Assembly (NCBI GenBank): GCA_003448685.1
Contig: DLXW01000205.1
Span: 391-6,301 of the forward strand
Length of the DNA: 5,911 bases
DNA from: Cyanothece sp. UBA12306
Lineage (GTDB): Bacteria; Cyanobacteriota; Cyanobacteriia; Cyanobacteriales; Microcystaceae
Direction: 5' to 3'
This document shows, piece by piece, positions 1-4,538 of this stretch; the first letter of the stretch is position 1, and every line of letters begins with the position of its first letter. The position numbers and the translations under genes were made by a program. The notes under the pieces were generated by a model, which did not search any database, was not told where the DNA came from, and saw only the letters and a list, made by a program, of their open reading frames with translations.

Positions 1-668
1 TGGATGGCAACGGACGCTGGGCTAAAAGTCGGGGACTGCCGCGTATCATGGGACATCAACGAGGAGTAGATACTCTTAAAGATTTACTCCGTTGCTGTCA
101 AGATTGGGGAGTGCCTGCCTTGACTGCTTATGCTTTCTCCACGGAAAATTGGGGTAGGCCTCTCGAAGAAGTAGAATTTCTCATGACCTTGTTCGAAAGG
201 GTTTTACGTCGTGAATTACGAGAAATGATGGAAGAGAATGTTAAAATTCGTTTTGTTGGTAATTTAGCTGTTCTTCCTCCTTCTTTACAAGAGGAAATCT
301 CCCGTTCTATGGAAGATACTCAAAACAATACAGGAATTGAATTTTCTGTGGCCACTAATTATGGTGGACGACAAGAAATTATCCAAGCTTGTCAAGCGAT
401 CGCCACTCAAGTTCAACAAGGATTACTTAATCCAGATGATATTGATGAAACAGTGTTTGAAGATCACTTGTACACCAGAGGAATTACCTATCCAGATTTA
501 CTAATCCGTACCAGTGGAGAAATGCGATTAAGTAATTTTCTCCTTTGGCAATTAGCCTATGCAGAAATTTACGTAACCCAAACTTTTTGGCCTGATTTCA
601 ATCGGGAGGAATTTCACCAAGCTTTGTTAGCTTATCAGCAAAGAGAGCGACGTTTTGGCAAAGTTTAG
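1..668 (+). CDS. uppS: Isoprenyl transferase / undecaprenyl diphosphate synthase (cis-prenyltransferase), 5'-truncated by window edge
   Basis: This enzyme condenses isopentenyl diphosphate units onto farnesyl diphosphate in cis configuration, giving the C55 lipid carrier used for peptidoglycan and surface polysaccharides. It is cytosolic and membrane-associated. The frame is open from the first base: bases 1-2 (tg) fit the end of an ATG, followed by [14 protein letters not shown] and then MGHQRG. The Asp at bases 3-5 is the family's catalytic, Mg-binding aspartate. Further signatures in order are [42 protein letters not shown] and the C-terminal RERRFG. In all, 221 residues are present. The family is usually about 250 long, so roughly 25-30 N-terminal residues lie outside the window. 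The ATG at base 48 is internal and is not the start, because conserved motifs lie upstream of it. The next gene follows after 82 bp on the same strand. Identification is secure. Confidence 0.96.
   Translation, partial: DGNGRWAKSRGLPRIMGHQRGVDTLKDLLRCCQDWGVPALTAYAFSTENWGRPLEEVEFLMTLFERVLRRELREMMEENVKIRFVGNLAVLPPSLQEEISRSMEDTQNNTGIEFSVATNYGGRQEIIQACQAIATQVQQGLLNPDDIDETVFEDHLYTRGITYPDLLIRTSGEMRLSNFLLWQLAYAEIYVTQTFWPDFNREEFHQALLAYQQRERRFGKV
396..403. repeat. HIP1 octamer GCGATCGC (copy 1)
   Basis: Perfect palindromic HIP1 octamer inside uppS. HIP1 is strongly over-represented in many cyanobacterial genomes, so it supports the taxonomic assignment. No function is implied at this site. Confidence 0.85.
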
Positions 669-693
669 ACGAATAAAAACAGGAATTTTTTGT

Positions 694-723
694 TGGTTAA
701 ACTGTCTAGTTTAGTTTATAGTA
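694..723 (+). promoter_or_regulatory. Possible sigma70-type promoter for the 751-1101 gene
   Basis: TTGGTT (694-699) and TATAGT (718-723) are separated by 18 bp and lie 27 bp ahead of the ATG at 751. Both boxes are imperfect and the region is AT-rich, so a chance match is quite possible. Read-through from uppS is the alternative way to express the downstream genes. Confidence 0.22.
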
Positions 724-750
724 ATTGCAAGTCTTGTTATTTAATTTTTT

Positions 751-1101
751 ATGTTAATCTCTCGCCAAAATAAGAAAAAAACTATTAATGTGACTAAATA
801 CGTTCCTAAACGATCACAAGCCAAGCAGCTAGAAGCTGAAAAAAGGAAAAAGATCTTGCTTTTAGTCGAAAATTTGATGCTACGAGAAGAAGCTACTTTT
901 AAAATGATTATTGACTGTCTTTATGATGTGGGTTCTGTTAATTTAATTAATAAAAATTTTACCATTCGCCCTCTTAATCAAGTCATGAAGTTAATAGCTA
1001 AACTACCGAAACCGGCTTTTCGATTTCTAGCATTTTACTGGGTTCGTAACAATACTCCCAAGTTAATTACTAACTGGCTTTTAAACAAGGTAAAATTTTA
1101 A
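751..1101 (+). CDS. Conserved-looking small basic protein, function unknown (116 aa)
   Basis: I do not recognise a named family with certainty. The N-terminal ~35 residues are rich in Lys and Arg (NKKK near residue 7, EAEKRKKI around 28-35), giving a strongly basic protein. Residues 36-60 form an amphipathic, Leu/Ile-rich segment (LLLVENLMLREEATF) that reads as a helix. The C-terminal third alternates hydrophobic and basic residues (KPAFRFLAFYWVRNNTPKLITNWL, residues ~87-110) and could be a membrane-associating helix. No catalytic motif is visible. Codon use resembles the neighbours and the frame is clean, so this is probably a real gene. There is no clear Shine-Dalgarno before the ATG, as is common in cyanobacteria. 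It sits 82 bp after uppS and 48 bp before the DUF6391-like gene, all on the same strand. The resemblance to cyanobacterial hypothetical proteins is from memory only. Confidence 0.7.
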   Translation: MLISRQNKKKTINVTKYVPKRSQAKQLEAEKRKKILLLVENLMLREEATFKMIIDCLYDVGSVNLINKNFTIRPLNQVMKLIAKLPKPAFRFLAFYWVRNNTPKLITNWLLNKVKF

Positions 1102-1120
1102 ATATAGCGTTTCTCACTTT

Positions 1121-1149
1121 AAGGACGGGGTTTCTACCCAAAAATTTCG
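1121..1149 (+). promoter_or_regulatory. GC-rich leader block with small hairpin just upstream of the DUF6391-like gene
   Basis: A short GC-rich block ending at the ATG at 1150 contains GGGTTTCTACCC (1128-1139), which can fold as a 4-bp stem with a TTCT loop. It stands out from the AT-rich surroundings. It may be a 5'-leader element or a dispersed short repeat. Nothing in this window shows which. Confidence 0.3.
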
Positions 1150-1797
1150 ATGACAACTTATAGTCAGTCTACCATTGATAATCTGTGGGATTTTGATTTA
1201 TATAAACCCCAAACAAGCCAAGATAGCGATTTACTTAACCAATTAGGGTTTATTCCAGGGTTGAAAGAATTGCTTATGCTGCGTCAAGTCCATGCTTTAG
1301 AACATGGGACTGTGTGGATTTTAAGTGAAATGGTCAATAATTTAGCTTATTATCAGCCCAAAGAACAAAAACATCACGATAATGAAACTTTGGGGGGAAT
1401 GTCCACCGAAAGAGGTTTCTATCTCTATGGCCAAGTTAGTCTACCCAGCCTAAAAAAGTCTGTTAATCAAGCTCTAGAACGTTTCCAAGCAGGAGAATGG
1501 AACTTAGCGGTTCATCCCCGTTGTGGAACTAATTTATCGGTAAGTATGCTATTGACTTCTAGTTTAGCTTTAGGAGCCCATGTTATCTTACCGAGGGGAC
1601 CAATTGAGCAGTTTATTGGGTTAATCCTGGCCGCAACAACTGCTGCCCAAATTGCCCCTGACGTAGGGTTATCAGTACAAAAATACGTCACTACGGCAAT
1701 TCCTTTCAATCTTGAAGTCACAGACATCTTTACTACCAAGGATTTATGGGGTCGTCGGGCTTATTTTGTGGAGGTGCAATGGAAAGATTTGCAATAA
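1150..1797 (+). CDS. DUF6391-like protein with HxxEH and HPRCGTN motifs (215 aa), function unknown
   Basis: The sequence pattern matches what I recall of the cyanobacterial DUF6391 family: RQVHALEHGTVWIL at about residues 45-58, a GFYLYG segment at 89-94, then AVHPRCGTNLS at 120-130. His48, Glu51 and His52 form an HxxEH motif, and His122 and Cys125 sit in HPRCGTN. Together they could make a metal site, but that is inference. Two hydrophobic stretches (about 131-148 and 153-169) follow the Cys motif and may be membrane helices split by a Pro/Gly turn (LPRGP). The first 40 residues are polar and variable-looking. The ATG at 1150 has no close Shine-Dalgarno, but no better start is seen. The gene is on the same strand as, and 48 bp after, the small basic protein, and 118 bp ahead of psaE. 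Function is unknown; membrane association is likely. Confidence 0.75.
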   Translation: MTTYSQSTIDNLWDFDLYKPQTSQDSDLLNQLGFIPGLKELLMLRQVHALEHGTVWILSEMVNNLAYYQPKEQKHHDNETLGGMSTERGFYLYGQVSLPSLKKSVNQALERFQAGEWNLAVHPRCGTNLSVSMLLTSSLALGAHVILPRGPIEQFIGLILAATTAAQIAPDVGLSVQKYVTTAIPFNLEVTDIFTTKDLWGRRAYFVEVQWKDLQ

Positions 1798-1838
1798 AAC
1801 TTAAAATTCTAGAATCACAAACTGTTCCAATCTAATAG

Positions 1839-1916
1839 TAGGCTTTTAGGAGTAGGGCTAGGCACCCTCAAAAAAAAGGCCAATTTCAATACCTAATTTA
1901 TCAAGGACAATACCTA
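1839..1916 (+). promoter_or_regulatory. psaE leader: iterated TAGG and a 9-bp direct repeat around the ribosome-binding site
   Basis: Four TAGG tetramers start at 1839, 1847, 1853 and 1859. Nearer the gene, CAATACCTA occurs at 1887-1895 and again at 1908-1916, exactly 21 bp apart, flanking the Shine-Dalgarno AAGGA (1903-1907); the second copy ends in the A of the ATG. Such spacing (two helical turns) fits a protein-binding site or a leader RNA element, but no known site is recognised. A match to the HLR1/RpaB high-light box was looked for and not seen. Confidence 0.3.
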
Positions 1917-2125
1917 TGGTCAAACGTGGAGACAAAGTTAGAATTAAACGCAAAGAATCTTATTGGTTTGGTGATGTTGGCACCGTTGCCAGTGTAGATA
2001 AAGCGGGTATTCTCTATCCTGTTATCGTCCGTTTTGATAAAGTCAATTACACTGGCTTTAGCGGAAGTGCTAGTGGAGTCAATACCAATAACTTTGCTGA
2101 AAACGAATTAGAAGTCGTTTCCTAA
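1916..2125 (+). CDS. psaE: Photosystem I reaction centre subunit IV (PsaE)
   Basis: PsaE is a small SH3-like beta-barrel protein on the cytoplasmic (stromal) face of photosystem I, next to PsaC and PsaD. It helps dock ferredoxin and supports cyclic electron flow. The 69-residue product has the full family length. It carries the signatures [34 protein letters not shown] and [18 protein letters not shown], ending in AENELEVV. Arg39 corresponds to the arginine implicated in ferredoxin interaction in Synechocystis PsaE. The start is well supported: MVKRGDKV aligns with the known N-terminus, and AAGGA at 1903-1907 lies 8 bp upstream. The gene is followed by a strong inverted repeat and then mutM. 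It is probably expressed at a high level. No truncation or odd residue is seen. Confidence 0.98.
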   Translation: MVKRGDKVRIKRKESYWFGDVGTVASVDKAGILYPVIVRFDKVNYTGFSGSASGVNTNNFAENELEVVS

Positions 2126-2130
2126 GTCTC

Positions 2131-2171
2131 TACCTTGCTAAAACGCATTTTACATACGTTTTAGCAAGGTA
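2131..2171. terminator. Perfect 15-bp inverted repeat between psaE and mutM (probable terminator or attenuator)
   Basis: Arms at 2131-2145 (taccttgctaaaacg) and 2157-2171 are exact reverse complements around an 11-nt loop. The hairpin begins 6 bp after the psaE stop codon. There is no T-run directly after the stem; the nearest, TTTTT, is about 15 bp on (2187-2191). Cyanobacterial terminators often lack a U-tract, so termination is still the likeliest role. Stabilising the 3' end of psaE mRNA, or partial attenuation of mutM, are alternatives. Confidence 0.65.
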
Positions 2172-2205
2172 CAAGGATGAATAAAATTTTTATTGACAAA
2201 ATTCT

Positions 2206-2209
2206 AGGA
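2206..2209 (+). promoter_or_regulatory. Ribosome-binding site supporting the GTG start of mutM
   Basis: AGGA at 2206-2209 lies 7 bp ahead of GTG at 2217. This spacing and the conserved N-terminus PELPEVET directly after the start codon fix GTG as the initiator. Confidence 0.6.
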
Positions 2210-2216
2210 TAAAATT

Positions 2217-3065
2217 GTGCCAGAACTCCCTGAAGTGGAAACGGTGCGTCGAGGTCTCAATGAGTTGACTTCAGGAGCAATAATTGAGAGTGGGGAAGTT
2301 TTGCTGGGTAGAACTCTTGCTTATCCTCCATCAACTGAAAGATTTTTGCATGAGATTAAGGGTGTCATTTTTGATCAATGGCAACGTAGGGGTAAATATT
2401 TATTAGGAAGATTGGTAAAAGAGTCAGGAAAAAATGCCGGATGGTTAGGAGTTCATCTACGGATGACTGGTCAATTATTATGGGTAAATCAATCGGAAAC
2501 TCTGCCAATTCATACCAGATTACGCCTATTTTGTAGTGATGGCAAAGAGTTACGTTTTGTAGATATTCGCACCTTCGGTAAGGTCTGGTGGGTTCCTCCA
2601 AGTGAACAGGTAGAAAACATTATTACAGGTTTAAAAAAGTTGGGAGTTGAACCTTTTTCCGAGGAGTTTTCTGTAGAGTATTTAGCTAATAAACTAAAAA
2701 AACGTCAACGTCAGATTAAGACTCTATTGCTTGATCAAGAAGTTGTTGCAGGTTTAGGTAATATTTATGCAGATGAAGTCTTATTTAAAAGTGGTATTCA
2801 CCCAACGACTATTGCTAGAAATTTACAGCAAAAACAAATAGAAAAGTTACGCCTAGCAATCATTGAGGTGTTAAAGATTGCAATTGAGAACGGAGGAACT
2901 ACTTTTAGTGACTTTCGAGATGTAACAGGAGTTAATGGCAATTATGGAGGGATAGCTTGGGTTTATGGTCGCACAGGGAAATCTTGTCGTGTGTGTGGAA
3001 TGGTTATTGAACGCCTAAAATTAGGGGGACGTTCTACTCACTTTTGTCCACAATGTCAAGAATAA
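2217..3065 (+). CDS. mutM: Formamidopyrimidine-DNA glycosylase (Fpg/MutM), base-excision repair of oxidised guanine
   Basis: This bifunctional glycosylase/AP lyase removes 8-oxoguanine and formamidopyrimidines and cleaves the abasic site by beta,delta-elimination. All key elements are present. Pro2 and Glu3 of the PELPEVETVRRGL N-terminus supply the catalytic amine and acid once Met is removed. Lys60 (RRGKYLL) corresponds to E. coli Lys57. HLRMTGQL (80-87) and DIRTFG (116-121) follow. LDQEVVAGLGNIYADEVLF (~172-190) belongs to the helix-two-turns-helix and contains Asn182. The C-terminal zinc finger uses Cys257, Cys260, Cys277 and Cys280, with Arg272 in the GGRSTHFC loop. The 282-residue length is normal for cyanobacterial MutM. 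It starts with GTG. It lies 91 bp after psaE on the same strand, so it may be partly transcribed by read-through. There is no sign of damage. Confidence 0.97.
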   Translation: MPELPEVETVRRGLNELTSGAIIESGEVLLGRTLAYPPSTERFLHEIKGVIFDQWQRRGKYLLGRLVKESGKNAGWLGVHLRMTGQLLWVNQSETLPIHTRLRLFCSDGKELRFVDIRTFGKVWWVPPSEQVENIITGLKKLGVEPFSEEFSVEYLANKLKKRQRQIKTLLLDQEVVAGLGNIYADEVLFKSGIHPTTIARNLQQKQIEKLRLAIIEVLKIAIENGGTTFSDFRDVTGVNGNYGGIAWVYGRTGKSCRVCGMVIERLKLGGRSTHFCPQCQE

Positions 3066-3095
3066 TTGTTGCATAAAAAGCATAATAATTTTTTT
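3064..3095 (+). terminator. Possible rho-independent terminator after mutM
   Basis: Arms 3064-3072 and 3080-3090 pair with a two-base bulge and one G-T pair around a 7-nt A-rich loop. The last T's of the right arm begin a seven-T run (3089-3095). The stem overlaps the mutM stop codon and is AT-rich, so it is weak on its own; its position and T-run make it plausible. Confidence 0.4.
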
Positions 3096-3175
3096 GGTGG
3101 TACTTTTTTATCTTGTCCCCTGTACTGAATTGGCGATACAATTAATAATTATGAAATAAAAACTAAGAGCAAGAT

Positions 3176-3841
3176 ATGAGTCAGAAACTATTCGGTTTTG
3201 AGATTGAGCAACAATGGGATTACGAAAATGGCTTTTATTTAACAAGTCATCTGACCAGACTGCCAAAAATGCTGGCTCATTATGAACTATATAAATCTAT
3301 AGTGAATTTACCGGGAAGTATAGTTGAATGTGGGGTTTTTAAAGGTACATCTCTCATCAGGTTTTGTACATTTAGAGAAGTACTCGAAAGTCCATATTCT
3401 AGAAAAATTATTGGATTTGACGCTTTTGGTAAATTTCCTGAACAGGATAACCTGAATGATCAAAAATTTATTGAAAAATTTGAAAGTTCTGCTGGAAATG
3501 GAATATCTATTGATGAATTAGAAAAAGTTTTTTCTCACAAAGGATTTGAAAATTATCAGTTGATTCAAGGCGATATTATTGAGACAGTACCAAATTATAT
3601 CTCAAATCATCCTGAATTAAAAATAGCCCTATTACATATCGATGTTGATGTATATAAACCATCAGTTGTTATTCTAAACTATTTGTTTGATAAAGTTGTC
3701 AAAGGTGGCCTTATAGTATTTGATGACTTTGGAACAGTGGCTGGGGAAACCAAGGCAATAGATGAATTTTTTGCAGAGAAAGATATAATTATTGAAAAGC
3801 TTCCCATTTCGCATATACCATCTTTTATTAGAAAAAATTGA
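3176..3841 (+). CDS. TylF/MycF-family class I SAM-dependent O-methyltransferase (221 aa)
   Basis: The product resembles the macrocin O-methyltransferase (TylF) family, which are Mg-dependent SAM enzymes that methylate sugar or phenolic hydroxyls. Seen in the sequence: motif I GSIVECGVFKGTSL (47-60), an acidic end of strand 2 in IIGFDAFGKFPE (78-89), QGDI (131-134), ALLHIDVDVYKP (151-162) with Asp156 and Asp158, and GGLIVFDDFG (177-186) with Asp183-Asp184. The last two blocks carry the acidic residues that bind metal and act in catalysis in characterised members. The product is slightly shorter than the ~250 residues of typical members, with a short N-terminus. AAGAG at 3165-3169 is a weak ribosome-binding site. 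No glycosyltransferase, sugar-nucleotide or polyketide gene is nearby, so the substrate cannot be inferred. Its composition appears more AT-rich than mutM, which hints at transfer but does not prove it. Confidence 0.85.
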   Translation: MSQKLFGFEIEQQWDYENGFYLTSHLTRLPKMLAHYELYKSIVNLPGSIVECGVFKGTSLIRFCTFREVLESPYSRKIIGFDAFGKFPEQDNLNDQKFIEKFESSAGNGISIDELEKVFSHKGFENYQLIQGDIIETVPNYISNHPELKIALLHIDVDVYKPSVVILNYLFDKVVKGGLIVFDDFGTVAGETKAIDEFFAEKDIIIEKLPISHIPSFIRKN

Positions 3842-3889
3842 CCAAATTTTAATCTTAAATATTGAGCAAAAAATTAAGTTTTAATTTGG
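3842..3889. terminator. Likely bidirectional hairpin terminator between convergent genes
   Basis: An imperfect inverted repeat starts directly after the methyltransferase stop codon. Outer arms CCAAATT (3842-3848) and AATTTGG (3883-3889) pair, then inner arms CTTAA (3854-3858) and TTAAG (3874-3878), with an internal loop between and a 15-nt A-rich terminal loop. The right arm overlaps the last codons of the minus-strand gene. T-rich stretches occur on both strands. The location between convergent stop codons supports the call. Confidence 0.45.
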
Positions 3890-4251
3890 AAATTCAAAGA
3901 AGAACAAAAATCATCAACTCCTATTTTCATCACGTAAAAAACAACAGGTATAATTAAAATGGTAGGGCTAATTTTTGATTCAATAAGATGATTAATCACA
4001 GGAATCATATTACCTTGAGATAATTCTTTTTGCATCATTTCTTGACAAATTTCTACTCGATATCGTTTGGCTAATCCTTCTAACCAGTCAGTGCGATCGG
4101 GCAATTGTCCCACCGCGATCGCGAGATTTATAGCAGCATCTTCTAAGTCACCATCACAGGTTATAATTTCATCTAAAGCGGTAATAGCATCAGGATAATC
4201 TGCTAACTGGGAACGATAATAACTGATTTCTGAAAGGGTTAGAGAAGGCAT
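3874..4251 (-). CDS. Hypothetical cyanobacterial-type protein (125 aa), acidic N-terminal region and hydrophobic C-terminal segment
   Basis: Function is not recognised. The N-terminal ~65 residues are acidic and helix-forming: EISYYRSQLADYPDAITALDEI (residues 7-28), CDGDLEDAAINLAIAVGQ (32-49), then RTDWLEGLAKRYRVEICQ. The C-terminal part ends with a hydrophobic stretch, SPTILIIPVVFYVMKIGVDDFC (about 95-116), which could be a buried helix or a single membrane segment. The pattern resembles proteins I recall as widespread cyanobacterial hypotheticals, which I cannot confirm here. The gene carries a perfect HIP1 site and a one-base variant, suggesting long residence in a cyanobacterial genome. 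The ATG at 4251 lacks a Shine-Dalgarno. It converges on the methyltransferase and has no obvious operon partner; bioF, the next gene on its strand, is 287 bp upstream. Confidence 0.75.
   Translation of the reverse strand: MPSLTLSEISYYRSQLADYPDAITALDEIITCDGDLEDAAINLAIAVGQLPDRTDWLEGLAKRYRVEICQEMMQKELSQGNMIPVINHLIESKISPTILIIPVVFYVMKIGVDDFCSSLNFQIKT
4115..4122. repeat. HIP1 octamer GCGATCGC (copy 2)
   Basis: Perfect HIP1 octamer inside the 125-aa hypothetical gene. A one-mismatch version, GCGATCGG, lies 22 bp away at 4093-4100. Confidence 0.85.
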
Positions 4252-4297
4252 AATTTAGGATCAAAAATGAGAGTATTTTTAGCGAAAAATAGAATGT

Positions 4298-4345
4298 TTA
4301 TTAATTAAATAATTCAGATAATTAACTTAAATTATTGATTAATAA
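4298..4345. repeat. Imperfect AT-rich inverted repeat
   Basis: Arms 4298-4314 (ttattaattaaataatt) and 4330-4345 are reverse complements apart from one missing base and one mismatch, with a 15-nt loop. Given almost pure A/T composition, chance pairing is a real possibility. Confidence 0.3.
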
Positions 4346-4504
4346 TACAGCACTAATTGTGAAGGCTAGGACACTTTAACAATGAAGCCATCGTTAGTTT
4401 TGGCAACAGGTATTTAACCCTATCTTTAAAAACTTTAAGTTACTTAAAATCAAGGTTTTAGACCTAATTATAAAGCTTTAAATTAAATCATAAGCTTGAT
4501 TATT

Positions 4505-4532
4505 CATTCTACATTCTACATTTTACATTCTT
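4505..4532. repeat. Heptanucleotide tandem repeat, four units
   Basis: Units CATTCTA, CATTCTA, CATTTTA and CATTCTT run head to tail at 4505-4511, 4512-4518, 4519-4525 and 4526-4532, six bases from the bioF stop codon. Short tandem heptamers between genes (STRR-type repeats) are known from cyanobacteria. The first two units are identical and the others differ at one base each. Confidence 0.6.
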
Positions 4533-4538
4533 AATTTT

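Larger units (their letters stand above)
4252..4538. other. AT-rich intergenic spacer (287 bp) between two minus-strand genes
   Basis: No credible gene is seen. The stretch holds an imperfect AT-only inverted repeat (arms 4298-4314 and 4330-4345), a middle part of slightly higher GC (about 4346-4425), and a heptanucleotide tandem repeat next to the bioF stop codon. It must include the bioF 3' end and the promoter of the 125-aa gene, since that gene starts at 4251 and reads leftward. No confident -35/-10 pair could be picked out of such AT-rich sequence. Confidence 0.6.

Noticed and set aside
48..50. ATG at 48 as the uppS start codon
   Set aside because: The conserved [14 protein letters not shown] motif is in frame upstream, so the gene begins before the window.
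673..692. A-run and T-run around CAGG after uppS, considered as a terminator
   Set aside because: Only A-T pairs are possible in the stem; too weak to call, and downstream genes are close on the same strand.
1512..1739. 75-residue open frame on the minus strand inside the DUF6391-like gene
   Set aside because: It lies wholly opposite a gene with conserved motifs, has no ribosome-binding site, and its product has no recognisable features.
2193..2198. Perfect TTGACA upstream of mutM, considered as a -35 box
   Set aside because: It is only 18 bp before the start codon, so a correctly spaced -10 would fall inside the gene; no such box is seen.
2365..2601. 78-residue open frame on the minus strand inside mutM
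   Set aside because: Shadow of a clearly conserved gene; the product has low-complexity, frame-shifted character.
4382..4417. 11-codon mini-ORF (MKPSLVLATGI) in the spacer, considered as a leader peptide
   Set aside because: It points away from the 125-aa gene and toward the convergent bioF end, with no Shine-Dalgarno and no gene to regulate downstream.
4505..4532. Tandem repeat considered as a CRISPR remnant
   Set aside because: Units are 7 bp with no spacers between them and no cas genes nearby.
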